Part shown: positions 37,186 through 48,641 of the stretch, one piece after another
Layout of the letters: every line of letters begins with the position of its first letter
How positions within the stretch are numbered: position 1 is the first letter of the stretch
Assembly: GCF_900116705.1 (NCBI RefSeq)
Contig: NZ_FPBP01000001.1
Span: forward strand, 248,001 to 312,000
DNA: 64,000 bases
From: Halomonas korlensis
GTDB taxonomy: Bacteria; Pseudomonadota; Gammaproteobacteria; Pseudomonadales; Halomonadaceae
Reading direction: 5' to 3'
Made by a program: the position numbers and the translations under genes
The notes under the pieces: generated by a model
What the model was told of the DNA's origin: nothing
Seen by the model: the letters and a program-made list of their open reading frames with translations, nothing else
Database searches by the model: none

Positions 37186-38655
37186 TCAGAAGGTCGACAG
37201 CCCCGTGGCCTCCATCACGCGATAGCGCAGCCGCTTCCAAGAGCCAGTCTCTTGATAGGCTGAGAAAGGCTCGCTGGTGATCTGCGTGGGCGTTGACAGC
37301 CAGCGACGCTCGAAGAAGTCAGCGGCGTCACGCAAGGCGCGAAACTCAGCGCGCCCCTGGAGACGCACGCTGGTTTCCAGATTGAGATTATCGAGATTGC
37401 GGCGAGTGAAGTTGGCCGACCCGAGAATCATCTCCGCCTCGCCACCGTTGGCCGACCGTCGCAGCAACAGCTTGCTATGGCACTGCTCGCCCTGCGTCAA
37501 GCACCATCGCACCGCGATACCGGCATCGACCAGCTCCTGGGCAACCGGACGGTTGGGGATGCCGTCCTTGTCGAGACCGAAGGCATCGCGGTTGGGGTCG
37601 AGCAGCACCCGAACCGCCGTGCCGCGCGCCCGGGCCGCGATCAAGGCCTCGATCACTTCACGATGCGCCAGATAGAATACCGCCACGTCCAGCCGATCTC
37701 CTGGCCCGCTGGCAGCGATGGCATCGAGCAGTGCTTCGCGAATCGCTCCTTCGGTCACTACTTGCAAACGAGCCTGCTCGAGCGGCCCCCCTGCATCCTC
37801 GGGCGGCACTGGCCCGGCCAGATCCACGCCTGACCAGTCCGCCACCGCACGTTCGGAGGCCAGCAGGTCGAGTGCGGCAGGTCCCTCGAAGCGCAGCGCC
37901 ACGTTGCCGTGCAGGCTGCTGGCGTCATGGGGATTGGCCGAGGTCACCAGGCCCGCCCAGCCCTCTCCCCGGTCGACCACCAGCGTCTTGCGATGATTGG
38001 CGTTGAAATTGAGCAGCGCGAGATAACTTCGCAGCGTGACTTTTCCCGGCCCCAGCACGTTGGGCAACCAGCCGTTCGACTCGCTATTGCCCAGCCAGCG
38101 TGGCCCCAGGTGCCAGATACCCGACCACAGCGGGTTGGAGGCACGCAGCTGCGTCAGGTCGGTGACGACCACGGCGACCCCAGCTGCACGAAGCGCCTCG
38201 AAATGCTGAAGCGTCAGCCCGCCATAGAGGGTATTCAGGGGGTCGGTGATAACGACGGCCTGAAGCTCGGGATAGCGATGTACCTGCTCGATCAACGCAG
38301 TGGTCAGCTCGGCGGATAGCGGGCGGAACCCCTCATCCTCTGCCGCGCCGGCAAAGTCGTTGTAGAGAAACATGTCGAGCACGATCAGGCGTTGCGCCTG
38401 TCCGATGAGGCCGAGTATTTCATCGAAGATCTGGCGATTGGCGTGACGCCGGCCCGACGCGTCGTACCAGGTTTCGTCGGCCAGAAAGCGCACTTCCTCG
38501 GCGGGTCGCGCCGGGAAGGCCTGACCGACTCCGTCCGGCAGCGGCTTGTAACGCTGCCAGATGCCCACCGCTACCCAGGCCACCAACAGTACCGCCGCGA
38601 TCCATGGCCACATTCGCCGTCGCCTCCCTGTCTTCTGGCCCTTCATGACATTCAT
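37186..38655 (-). CDS. Phospholipase D-like protein with N-terminal membrane anchor
   Basis: The 489-residue protein begins with a basic stretch and one membrane helix (about 15-33, WPWIAAVLLVAWVAVGIW). Two PLD-type repeats follow: NHRKTLVVD carries a full HxKx4D motif, whereas the second, CHSKLLLRR, has His and Lys but no Asp at the expected position. It could be a cardiolipin-synthase-like or other phosphodiesterase at the membrane. The start at 38655 follows GAGGAA with 5-base spacing; a second ATG at 38646 is possible. Function beyond the fold is unknown. Confidence 0.82.
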   Translation of the reverse strand: MNVMKGQKTGRRRRMWPWIAAVLLVAWVAVGIWQRYKPLPDGVGQAFPARPAEEVRFLADETWYDASGRRHANRQIFDEILGLIGQAQRLIVLDMFLYNDFAGAAEDEGFRPLSAELTTALIEQVHRYPELQAVVITDPLNTLYGGLTLQHFEALRAAGVAVVVTDLTQLRASNPLWSGIWHLGPRWLGNSESNGWLPNVLGPGKVTLRSYLALLNFNANHRKTLVVDRGEGWAGLVTSANPHDASSLHGNVALRFEGPAALDLLASERAVADWSGVDLAGPVPPEDAGGPLEQARLQVVTEGAIREALLDAIAASGPGDRLDVAVFYLAHREVIEALIAARARGTAVRVLLDPNRDAFGLDKDGIPNRPVAQELVDAGIAVRWCLTQGEQCHSKLLLRRSANGGEAEMILGSANFTRRNLDNLNLETSVRLQGRAEFRALRDAADFFERRWLSTPTQITSEPFSAYQETGSWKRLRYRVMEATGLSTF

Positions 38656-38721
38656 GACTTCCTCGTGATGCTTGCCGCCGGGTCGGGCGGCGTCAGCGGC
38701 CAGCATAGCGACAGGCAGCCC

Positions 38722-38758
38722 AAAAAGCAGCGCGCCCGGCCTAAGCCGGGCGCGCTGC
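38722..38758 (-). terminator. Strong intrinsic terminator at the end of the urease cluster
   Basis: A perfect 14-bp stem (38727-38740 with 38745-38758, 4-nt loop) is followed on the minus strand by five T residues. It lies about 20 bases after the small membrane protein that closes the urea operon. Confidence 0.95.
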
Positions 38759-38778
38759 GTGCTGAGCGTCGATCAGGT

Positions 38779-39006
38779 TCAAGCCTGTCGACGTAGCCGG
38801 CGGCGGCGCAGCACCCGAAACAACGGCACCAGCGCCGCCACTCCCAGGGCCGCGATCCCGAGCACCATCAGCATCGCCGGGCTGCCGGTATGGGCATGGA
38901 CCGAGGGGGCGCCATGGCCGGAATGGGCCAGTACGGTGGCGGCAGGCAGCAGCAGGCAGGTGCCGAGCACGACGGGTCGAAGCAATTTGAAAGAACGCAT
39001 CATCAT
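38779..39006 (-). CDS. Small secreted His-containing membrane protein after ureG
   Basis: The 75-residue protein has a signal peptide-like N terminus (about 1-26, PVVLGTCLLLPAATVLA), a short His-rich segment (H28, H31, H37, H39 in AHSGHGAPSVHAHTG), one membrane helix (about 43-63) and a very basic tail (RRRRLRRQ). It looks like a miniature of HupE/UreJ proteins, which begin similarly with LAHxGH, but it lacks their further helices. It is the last gene of the urease operon, so a role in nickel handling is a reasonable guess only. The start at 39006 follows AGGAG with 7-base spacing; two further ATG codons follow directly. Confidence 0.7.
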   Translation of the reverse strand: MMMRSFKLLRPVVLGTCLLLPAATVLAHSGHGAPSVHAHTGSPAMLMVLGIAALGVAALVPLFRVLRRRRLRRQA

Positions 39007-39067
39007 GGGAAATCTCCTGGCAATAGCGAAAGATGGCAATGGCGAAAGGGGGTGAGTAAAAAAGCGG

Positions 39068-39721
<654 letters not shown>

Positions 39722-39732
39722 GGTCTTTTCTC

Positions 39733-40434
39733 CTAGCTTCTGAACAGTCGCGAATACTGGGTTTCGTGCAGGGCGCTCGCCAGCGCCAGGCCGGGCAGTG
39801 CCGGGCCGAGCTCGTCGTCGCCCAGGGATAACGCCTCGTCCACGGCCGTGACCAGCAAGGGGCGAAGGCGCTCGACCAGACGCTGGGCGGCGGTATGCCC
39901 CAGCGGCAGCGCCTTGCAGGCCACGGCGAGCTGGTTCTCGAGCCATGCCCAGGCGAAGCCCAGCAGCGCCTGGCGAAGCGGCACCCCCCGCATCTGCGCG
40001 GTCCAGGCGAACAGCGTGACGTACCCCGCACTGGGAGGCAGCGCTGGCGAGTCGGGCAATAATCGAAGGCTCGACAGCAGCCGCGCCAGCGAGGCGCCCA
40101 GCCGGCTATCCTCGGCGGCGAGCTCGGCCGTTTCGCGGTTGGCGGCGAGCCAGCCATCCCACTCGACGATGGTCTCGCCATCGCGCTCGGCCCAGGCGAT
40201 ATGCAGGCGCGCGAGCACCGGCAATTCACAGCGCATCAGGCCATCGTCGAGCACGCCTTCCAGCCAGTCGCCGAGGCTCGCCTCGTCACTGACCCAGCCC
40301 AGCTCGAAGGCACTCTCGAGCCCTTGGGAAAACGCGAAGGCGCCGATGGGCAGCGCCGGACTGACCAGTTGCAGCAAGCCGAGCAGCGCCAGATCCTCGC
40401 CCTGGCCTGCATGGCTGGGCACGTCAGTGTTCAT
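39733..40434 (-). CDS. ureF: Urease accessory protein UreF
   Basis: UreF joins UreD and UreG in the urease activation complex. The 233-residue all-helical protein has [24 protein letters not shown] near the start, the mid-protein GRLP-type region replaced here by [16 protein letters not shown], and [16 protein letters not shown] near the end. The start is taken at 40434, inside the last codons of ureE (which ends at 40424); an ATG two codons upstream at 40440 is an alternative. The N terminus lies within the His-codon run of the ureE tail. Confidence 0.94.
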   Translation of the reverse strand: MNTDVPSHAGQGEDLALLGLLQLVSPALPIGAFAFSQGLESAFELGWVSDEASLGDWLEGVLDDGLMRCELPVLARLHIAWAERDGETIVEWDGWLAANRETAELAAEDSRLGASLARLLSSLRLLPDSPALPPSAGYVTLFAWTAQMRGVPLRQALLGFAWAWLENQLAVACKALPLGHTAAQRLVERLRPLLVTAVDEALSLGDDELGPALPGLALASALHETQYSRLFRS

Positions 40435-40954
40435 GGTCATGCTCGTGAGAATGGGCGTGCTCGTGGTTATCAGTATGGTGGGAGGAATGGTCATGCCCGG
40501 CGTGGGCATAAGCGCCAGGCTCAGGATCGAAGGTGGCCAGGTGATGCTCGAGGCTGGCCCCTAGCCGTTCCGCCAACTCCTCCAGCACATGATCCGGTGG
40601 AAAGCGCACGTAGCCGCCCTGACCTGGTGAAGAAGGGTCGTCCTCACCGAGCGCCAATTGCACGTGGCGGTTGCCTAGATGGTAGGCGAGCCGCGCCAAA
40701 GGTAGACCCGCGGCGATGCGGGCGGTGACGACCGGCTCCACGGCGGCCTGGATGCGCACCAGCTCGCCACTCTCGGCACGCAATCCCTCGCCATCTCGCA
40801 GCACCGGGCCGCGGTCGAGGAAGAGGCCCAGCTCGCGGCCAGCGTCGCTCATCGCCCTGAGCCGGCCACGGATCCGCAGCTCATAAGGCAGGGTCAGGGT
40901 GTCACTCGCCTTGTTTGCCTCGATGGGGCCAAGCCGTTCGGTCAATTTCCACAT
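40424..40954 (-). CDS. ureE: Urease accessory nickel metallochaperone UreE
   Basis: UreE binds nickel and passes it to the UreG/UreF/UreD complex. The 176-residue protein has the N-terminal peptide-binding domain (LTERLGPIEANKASDTLTLPYELR), the metal-binding domain with AYHLGNRHVQLALG, and a C-terminal His-rich tail (about 150-176, with His every second or third residue, for example [11 protein letters not shown]). Such tails store several Ni ions. The ATG at 40954 has AAGGGG upstream. It overlaps ureF by about 10 bases. Confidence 0.97.
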   Translation of the reverse strand: MWKLTERLGPIEANKASDTLTLPYELRIRGRLRAMSDAGRELGLFLDRGPVLRDGEGLRAESGELVRIQAAVEPVVTARIAAGLPLARLAYHLGNRHVQLALGEDDPSSPGQGGYVRFPPDHVLEELAERLGASLEHHLATFDPEPGAYAHAGHDHSSHHTDNHEHAHSHEHDHEH

Positions 40955-40965
40955 ACGCTGCCCCT

Positions 40966-42665
<1,700 letters not shown>

Positions 42666-42669
<4 letters not shown>

Positions 42670-42986
42670 TGCGTGCCATCCTCCAGGCTACCCATGACGG
42701 CGCCGCGAAAGCCGTAGATATGGCGGCGGCCGACATAAGGAATCAACGTTACCTCGCGGCGCTGGCCGGGTTCGAAACGGATCGCCGTGCCGGCGGCCAC
42801 ATCGAGGCGGTAGCCGCGTGCCTTGGCACGGTCGAAGGTCAGCGCCGGGTTAGCCTCGGCAAAATGGTAGTGCGACCCGACCTGGATGGGCCGGTCGCCG
42901 GTATTGGCCACCTCCACGGTGATCCGTTCGCGCCCTTCGCAGAGCTCGATATCGCCTTCCTTGAGTTGGTATTCACCTGGAATCAT
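42666..42986 (-). CDS. ureB: Urease beta subunit (UreB)
   Basis: The 106-residue subunit assembles with UreA and UreC into the (ABC)3 urease trimer. It has [15 protein letters not shown] at the start, [19 protein letters not shown] and [21 protein letters not shown], all typical. The start at 42986 (MIPGEYQL) is used; three residues upstream (MCA) are possible but not family-like. The N terminus is 13 bases after ureA. The 3' end overlaps the ureC start. Confidence 0.97.
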
Positions 42987-42998
42987 GGCGCACACTCC

Positions 42999-43301
42999 TT
43001 AAACGATGGGTTCGTGGACGGTGACAAGCTTGGTACCGTCGGGAAAGGTGGCCTCGACCTGGACCTCGTCGACCATCTCGGCCACGCCCTCCATGACGTT
43101 GTCGCGATTGATAATCTCGCGCCCGAAGCTCATCAGGTCGGCCACACTTCGCCCGTTACGAGCTCCCTCGAGAATCTCGAAGCTGATCAGCGCCACCGCC
43201 TCGGGATAATTGAGCTTCAGGCCCCGGGCCAGACGGCGTTCGGCCAGCTGCGCGGCGGAAAACAGCAGCAACTTGTCCTTGTCTCTGGGGGTCAATTCCA
43301 T
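42999..43301 (-). CDS. ureA: Urease gamma subunit (UreA)
   Basis: The 100-residue structural subunit matches the family length and has [35 protein letters not shown] and [16 protein letters not shown] at the C terminus. It lies between ureD and ureB; UreA, UreB and UreC form the trimer core. Confidence 0.98.
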   Translation of the reverse strand: MELTPRDKDKLLLFSAAQLAERRLARGLKLNYPEAVALISFEILEGARNGRSVADLMSFGREIINRDNVMEGVAEMVDEVQVEATFPDGTKLVTVHEPIV

Positions 43302-43326
43302 GGCGGCGTCTCCATTGACGGAAAAA

Positions 43327-44235
43327 TCAGGTCAGCCAGATACGCGGCACATGCGCGCGCCGACCGATGAGTAGGGGTCTGAGGATTTCCCAGGCGCGCT
43401 GACAGAGCGTCCAGGCTTCGTTGCGCTCATGGCCCAGATAGCGCAGCAGCAGCACACCCTGGCGTACCGTGACCGCCCAGCGGGTGCTGGCGGGAATAGC
43501 CTCGCGCAAGGTATTGATCGCGGCAGGTTCGTCGTCGAGCCCCACGGCCCATAATGTCGCCTGCACCGTGGCGCCGCCCTGCCCCCAGCGCCCGCTGAAG
43601 CGCGAATGCAGCGGGTCGAGGGGCTGTCGCTCCACCCAGAGCGGCTTGCCGTCTCGGTACAGCCGGAAATGCTGATCGATACGCCCGGTGGCGAAGGGCA
43701 AGTCACTGGCGGGTCGACCCAGCGCGATGATTTCCCAGCCGAGACAGCGCGCACTGCCCTCGAGGTCGATCGAGGTCCGCTGCTGGCCCTTCGACCCATC
43801 GAAGGCGAGTGTTTCCTGGGGCAACCATTCGAGCACTCCGCCATCGGCGACCTCGAGCCAGGTCTGCTGAGACCAGGCCACGCCATGCGAGTCGGCCTTG
43901 TAGAGCTTGTTGGCAGCGGGCGTGGTCAGAAGCGCATGGGCGCCTGGGCCAACGCTGGCATGAATCGCTAGCGCGTCGCCACTGACCAGGCCCCCCGGCG
44001 GGTGCAGCAGGTAGGCATGACAGGGGCCGCTCGAGGCTTCCGGATACTTGGCTTCAGGATGAAAGGTACGCTGCACCCTCAGCGGGCCCTGGTGTCGCGA
44101 GCGAACCAGCCGCGTCGCGCCGTCACGCACGTCGAAGTCGAGTTCGATCGACGCCGCCCAGTGACGCTTGGCATCGAAACGATGCCCGGTGGCCAAAGGG
44201 CGGATCGCAGCCGGGGCAGGCGTGAAGGCCGTCAT
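43327..44235 (-). CDS. ureD: Urease accessory protein UreD
   Basis: UreD is the scaffold that binds apo-urease and lets the UreF-UreG complex deliver nickel. The 302-residue protein has [15 protein letters not shown] near residue 50, [28 protein letters not shown] and [11 protein letters not shown], which are the usual conserved parts. Its start overlaps the last codons of urtE by 4 bases, so urea import and urease genes are read as one message. Confidence 0.96.
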   Translation of the reverse strand: MTAFTPAPAAIRPLATGHRFDAKRHWAASIELDFDVRDGATRLVRSRHQGPLRVQRTFHPEAKYPEASSGPCHAYLLHPPGGLVSGDALAIHASVGPGAHALLTTPAANKLYKADSHGVAWSQQTWLEVADGGVLEWLPQETLAFDGSKGQQRTSIDLEGSARCLGWEIIALGRPASDLPFATGRIDQHFRLYRDGKPLWVERQPLDPLHSRFSGRWGQGGATVQATLWAVGLDDEPAAINTLREAIPASTRWAVTVRQGVLLLRYLGHERNEAWTLCQRAWEILRPLLIGRRAHVPRIWLT

Positions 44236-44930
44236 ACCGTCAGGTGCTTCTTGATCAGGGCATCGCTCAACTCGACGATCTCCCCATGGGCCACCGGCGA
44301 GCCACGATCCATGATCACGAAGTTATCGGCGTACTTACGGGCAAACGGCAGCTTCTGCTCGACGAGCAGCACGGTCAGGCCGTCCTCGACGATCAGCTTG
44401 CGGATGACCTCCCCGATCTGGGCGATGATATTAGGCTGAATGCCCTCGCCCGGCTCATCGAGAATCAGCAGGCGCGGTTCGAGTACCAGGGCACGGCCTA
44501 TGGCCAACTGTTGTTGCTGGCCGCCGGAGAGATCCCCGCCTCGTCGATGCTTCATCTCATCAAGTACAGGAAATAGCTCGAAGACCCGCTCGGGGATGGT
44601 CTTCTTGCCGTCGCTTCTGGCGGCAAGACCGGTGCGCAGGTTCTCCTCCACCGTCAACAAGGGGAAAATCTGCCGTCCTTGGGGGACATAACCGATCCCC
44701 AGCCGGGAACGCTCCTCGACCTGGCGCCGGGTCAGTTCGACTTCGTCGGCGTAGCGGACGCTGCCCGAGGCCACGGCCACCTCGCCCATGATCGCCTTCA
44801 TCAGCGTGGTCTTGCCCACGCCGTTGCGCCCCATCACGCAGGTACAGGCGCCGGTGGGCACGCGCAGGTCGAGATCCCAGAGGGTATGGCTCTCGCCGTA
44901 GTACTGGTTGAGCTTATCGATGGTCAGCAT
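44232..44930 (-). CDS. urtE: Urea ABC transporter ATP-binding subunit UrtE
   Basis: UrtE is one of two ATPases of the FmdDEF/UrtABCDE-type high-affinity urea importer. The 232-residue LivF-like protein has Walker A GRNGVGKTTLMKAIMG, LSGGQQQQLAIGRALV, Walker B LLILDEPGEGIQP and LLVEQKLPFAR, with IGYVPQGRQIFPLLTVEENL. The start at 44930 (MLTIDKLNQYYGESHTLW) is the usual one; it overlaps the urtD stop by one base (TGATG). Confidence 0.96.
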   Translation of the reverse strand: MLTIDKLNQYYGESHTLWDLDLRVPTGACTCVMGRNGVGKTTLMKAIMGEVAVASGSVRYADEVELTRRQVEERSRLGIGYVPQGRQIFPLLTVEENLRTGLAARSDGKKTIPERVFELFPVLDEMKHRRGGDLSGGQQQQLAIGRALVLEPRLLILDEPGEGIQPNIIAQIGEVIRKLIVEDGLTVLLVEQKLPFARKYADNFVIMDRGSPVAHGEIVELSDALIKKHLTV

Positions 44931-45775
44931 CAGGCCACCTCCTCGGCGGGATCGGCACCGAGATAGACCTCGATCACCTTCGGGTCGCTTGCCACCTGGT
45001 CCATGCTGCCCTCGGCCAGTACGCTGCCCTGGTGCAGCACCGTCACGGTGCGCGCAATCGAGCGCACGAAGCCCATGTCGTGCTCCACCACCACCACCGA
45101 CTGCTTGCCCTTGCCGGCAAGGCCGGTGAGCAGTTCGGCGGTGCGCTCCATCTCCTGCTCGGTCATGCCGGCCACCGGTTCGTCGACCAGCAGCAGGCGC
45201 GGGCGCTGCATCAGCAGCATGCCGATCTCCAGCCACTGTTTCTGACCGTGCGAGAGGATGCCCGCTGGGTCATGACGCAACTCGATGAGTCCGATGGTCT
45301 CGAGCACTTCCTCGATGCGATCGCGGCTCTCGCCGGACATGCGTGCCGTCAAGGTCGGCAGGATGCGCTTGTCGGCGGCCATGGCCAGCTCGAGGTTCTC
45401 GAACACGCTCAATGCCTCGAACACCGTGGGCTTCTGAAATTTTCGGCCGATACCCAGGCTGGCGATATCCGGCTCGTTCATGGCCAGCAGGTTATGCCGG
45501 CTGCCGAACCACACCGAGCCGCTATCCGGCCGCGTCTTGCCGGTAATAATGTCCATCATGGTGGTCTTGCCGGCCCCGTTGGGACCGATGATGCAGCGCA
45601 GCTCACCGTCATCGATGGTCAGGTTGAGACTGTCAAGGGCCCGGAAGCCATCGAAGGTCACCGTCACATCCTCGAGGTAGAGGATCGGCCCGTGGCGGAC
45701 GTCGACCGGTGACGTCGCCGGGACCAGAAAATCGAAGACGCGATCGCGATCGGCCAGGGAACTCAGGAAACTCAT
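44930..45775 (-). CDS. urtD: Urea ABC transporter ATP-binding subunit UrtD
   Basis: The 281-residue LivG-like ATPase has Walker A GPNGAGKTTMMDII, ILSHGQKQWLEIGMLL (an HGQ-type signature seen in UrtD), Walker B RLLLVDEPVAGMT and EHDMGFV. A leading region of about 27 residues (FLVPATSPVDVRHGPILYLE) precedes the ATPase core. It overlaps urtC by 4 bases, so the transporter genes are translated as a chain. Confidence 0.96.
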   Translation of the reverse strand: MSFLSSLADRDRVFDFLVPATSPVDVRHGPILYLEDVTVTFDGFRALDSLNLTIDDGELRCIIGPNGAGKTTMMDIITGKTRPDSGSVWFGSRHNLLAMNEPDIASLGIGRKFQKPTVFEALSVFENLELAMAADKRILPTLTARMSGESRDRIEEVLETIGLIELRHDPAGILSHGQKQWLEIGMLLMQRPRLLLVDEPVAGMTEQEMERTAELLTGLAGKGKQSVVVVEHDMGFVRSIARTVTVLHQGSVLAEGSMDQVASDPKVIEVYLGADPAEEVA

Positions 45776-46950
45776 GCAGTGGCCTCCCGGGTGCCAGAGG
45801 TGGACGTGTCGGAAGTGGACGTGTCGGGCGCCGACGAGCGGCGTTTGGAATGCCGTCCTTTAAAGCGATGCCCTCGAAATCGATAGCCGAGCAGGCCGGC
45901 AATGCCCTTGGGCAGGAACACCGTGACCAGGACGAACAGACCCCCCAGCGCGAACAGCCAGGCATCCGGCATGACGCCGGTGAATACGGTCTTGGCGTAG
46001 TTAACGAGAATGGCCCCGATCACCGCCCCATAGAGCGTGCCCCGGCCGCCGAGCGCCACCCACAGCACGACCTCGATGGAGAAGATCGGCGAAAACTCGC
46101 TGGGGTTGATGATTCCCACCTGCGGTACGTAGAGCGCGCCGGCCACCCCGGCGAGCATCGCCGAGACCACGAAGACGAACAGTTGAAAGCGCTCCACCCG
46201 ATAGCCCAGGAAGCGCGTGCGTGCCTCGGCATCGCGCGTGGCCACGCTGACGCGGCCCAGCTTGCTGGCAACGATCGCCCGACAGATCACGTAGCCCAGC
46301 GCCAGCGCGATACCCGTGGCGATGAAAAGCCCCAGCCGCGTGGCATCACTGCGCAGGTCGAAACTCAGTAGCTCGCGAAAGTCAGTGAGGCCATTGTTGC
46401 CGCCGAAGCCCATCTCGTTGCGAAAGAAGGCCAGCATCAGCGCAAAGGTCATCGCCTGGGTGATGATCGACAGATACACCCCGGTCACCCGTGAGCGAAA
46501 CGCCAGAAAACCGAAGACCAGCGCCAACAGCCCGGGCGCCAGTATCACCATCAGAAAGGCGAACCAGGGCATATCGAAGCCGAGCCAGTACCAGGGCAGC
46601 GAATCCCAGTCGAGAAACACCATGAAGTCCGGCAGGACCGGATCGCCGTAGGTGCCTCGATCACCAATCTGGCGCATCAGGTACATGCCCATGGCATAGC
46701 CGCCCAGGGCGAAGAAGGCGCCATGGCCGAGGCTCAGGATGCCGAGGTAGCCCCAGACCAGATCCACCGCCACCGCCAGCAGCGCATAGCTCAGATACTT
46801 GCCGAGCAGCGTCACCGTATAGGTGGACACGTGGAAGGGGTTATCGGCTGGCAGGGCCAGGTTGAGAAAGGTGACCGCGGCCAGCGCGGCCAGCAGCACA
46901 CCGAGAAAGAGCTGGGTCGAGCGTTCACGAAACGGTCTGGATAACCACAT
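45772..46950 (-). CDS. urtC: Urea ABC transporter permease UrtC
   Basis: The 392-residue inner-membrane permease has about nine helices and the LivM-type segments DLVWGYLGILSLGHGAFFALGGYAMGMYLM, LAFRSRVTGVYLSIITQAM, GGNNGLTDF and LWVALGGRGTLYGAVIGAI. The final ~35 residues are a basic stretch followed by a Thr/Ser/Asp repeat (DTSTSDTSTSGT), which is probably a cytoplasmic tail rather than part of the transporter core. It overlaps urtD by 4 bases. Confidence 0.95.
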   Translation of the reverse strand: MWLSRPFRERSTQLFLGVLLAALAAVTFLNLALPADNPFHVSTYTVTLLGKYLSYALLAVAVDLVWGYLGILSLGHGAFFALGGYAMGMYLMRQIGDRGTYGDPVLPDFMVFLDWDSLPWYWLGFDMPWFAFLMVILAPGLLALVFGFLAFRSRVTGVYLSIITQAMTFALMLAFFRNEMGFGGNNGLTDFRELLSFDLRSDATRLGLFIATGIALALGYVICRAIVASKLGRVSVATRDAEARTRFLGYRVERFQLFVFVVSAMLAGVAGALYVPQVGIINPSEFSPIFSIEVVLWVALGGRGTLYGAVIGAILVNYAKTVFTGVMPDAWLFALGGLFVLVTVFLPKGIAGLLGYRFRGHRFKGRHSKRRSSAPDTSTSDTSTSGTREATA

Positions 46951-46956
46951 ATCGAA

Positions 46957-48561
46957 TCAGCCCTCTGCCGCACGGCCCTTTTGCGGAAAGAGTCCGCGGG
47001 GGCGTTTCTGAATGAACAGGATGATGAAGACGAGCACCACGATCTTGGCCAGGACCGCGCCCACCCAGGGTTCGAGAACCTGATTGATCACGCCCAGCGA
47101 CAAGCCGGCCACGAGGGTTCCCCACAGATTTCCGACGCCACCGAACACCACCACCATGAACGAATCGATGATGTAGTTCTGGCCGAGGTTGGGGCCGACG
47201 TTGGTGAGCTGTGAGAGCGCCACGCCCGCCAGCCCCGCCACGCCGGACCCCAGGGCGAAGGTCATGATGTCGACGCGGGTGGCACGGATGCCCATGGCGC
47301 GGGCCATGGCGCGATTCTGGGTGACCGCGCGCACCTCGAGGCCCAGCCGCGTGCGACGCATCACCAGCATCAGGCAGGCGAACACCACCAGCGCGAAGCC
47401 GAGCACGAAGAGACGATTGAGGGTCAGCGACAGCCCTTCGTTGATCATCAGCGAGCCGCTCATCCACTCGGGCGACACCACGGTGCGATTCAGCGGTGAA
47501 ATGACCGTGCGCACCAGTTGCTGAAGGATCAGGCTGACACCGAAGGTTGCCAGCAGGGTTTCCAGCGGCCGCCCCTTGAGGAACTGGATGACGCCTCGCT
47601 CGATGGCGATCCCGGCCAGTGCTGCCACCGCGAAACCGGCGGGAATCGCCAGCACCAGAGACAGTCCCGGCTGGCCAGGCAGCAGCTGCTGCATGCCCCA
47701 GGTGGTGTAGGCGCCGAGCATGATCAACTCACCATGGGCCATGTTGATCACGCCCATCACGCCAAAGGTGATGGCCAGGCCGATGGCCGCCAGTACCAGC
47801 ACCGAGCCCAGCGACAAGCCGAAGTACAGCGTCTCGAGACCACTGTTGATGCGAAGTTTCTGTTCGATATCGAGCAACGCCGCCGAGGCGGCATCGGCTA
47901 CCAGCGGGTCATCGCTTTGCGTTGCCGAGTTGAGGGCCGCCCGGACGCGACTGTTCAGGCTGCCCTCGAGCTCCGCTATCGCCTCGATGTCGCCTTCGTT
48001 GAGGCGATGAATCGCCAGGCCCTGCTCGAGCAGACGGCGAACCTCGGCATCGTCTTCACTGCCGATCAACTCGCGAAGCGGCTCGACCATCGCGGCATCC
48101 ACGCTGCCCAACAGCTCGCGAGCCGCATCACGGCGGTCATCGACATCATCGGTGTAGAGATCGAGTACCGCCAGAGCGCTCTGCAATTGCCCGCGCAGGG
48201 CATTGTTGATGCCGATACGGTCGAGATCGCGCCGAGACATCTCACCGGCTTCCTCGAAACTCAAGGCATCGATAACCGGCCAGTTACGCCCTCGGTTTTC
48301 GAGCACGATCACGAAGCGACCGGTATCCTTGTGGCGCTGCAACTTGCCATCGAGCAGTTCATCGAGCCAGCGACGGCTGCGCTCATCGCCACTGGTGATG
48401 ATGGATTCGATGGCCTCGCCCTTCGCCTCGTATGACGAGACGGCCAGGGCCTCGAGCAGCGCCTGGCCTGCGGCATCGTCGTTCTGGGCCTGGGCAAACG
48501 GGACCAGCCCGATCAACAGACAGAGCAACAGCCCAGGCACGAAGCATCGGATCATCCTCAT
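46957..48561 (-). CDS. urtB: Urea ABC transporter permease UrtB, with long periplasmic N-terminal extension
   Basis: The 534-residue protein starts with a signal peptide (about 1-22, ending PFAQAQN) and about 200 residues of helical repeat-like sequence before the LivH-type permease core (from about 240). The core has LGLAITFGVMGVINMAHGELIMLGAYTTW, GRPLETLLATFGVSLILQQ and NVGPNLGQNYIIDSFMVVVFGGVGNLWGT. Proteobacterial UrtB proteins often carry such an extension. The start at 48561 has an AGGA upstream. Confidence 0.92.
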   Translation of the reverse strand: MRMIRCFVPGLLLCLLIGLVPFAQAQNDDAAGQALLEALAVSSYEAKGEAIESIITSGDERSRRWLDELLDGKLQRHKDTGRFVIVLENRGRNWPVIDALSFEEAGEMSRRDLDRIGINNALRGQLQSALAVLDLYTDDVDDRRDAARELLGSVDAAMVEPLRELIGSEDDAEVRRLLEQGLAIHRLNEGDIEAIAELEGSLNSRVRAALNSATQSDDPLVADAASAALLDIEQKLRINSGLETLYFGLSLGSVLVLAAIGLAITFGVMGVINMAHGELIMLGAYTTWGMQQLLPGQPGLSLVLAIPAGFAVAALAGIAIERGVIQFLKGRPLETLLATFGVSLILQQLVRTVISPLNRTVVSPEWMSGSLMINEGLSLTLNRLFVLGFALVVFACLMLVMRRTRLGLEVRAVTQNRAMARAMGIRATRVDIMTFALGSGVAGLAGVALSQLTNVGPNLGQNYIIDSFMVVVFGGVGNLWGTLVAGLSLGVINQVLEPWVGAVLAKIVVLVFIILFIQKRPRGLFPQKGRAAEG

Positions 48562-48641
48562 GGGTGAGTCCTGTGGGTTATGGGATAAATATCGAGCGGC
48601 GTGTTGAAAGGGGCCGGCCATCGCGGCCAGCCCAGAGCGTG

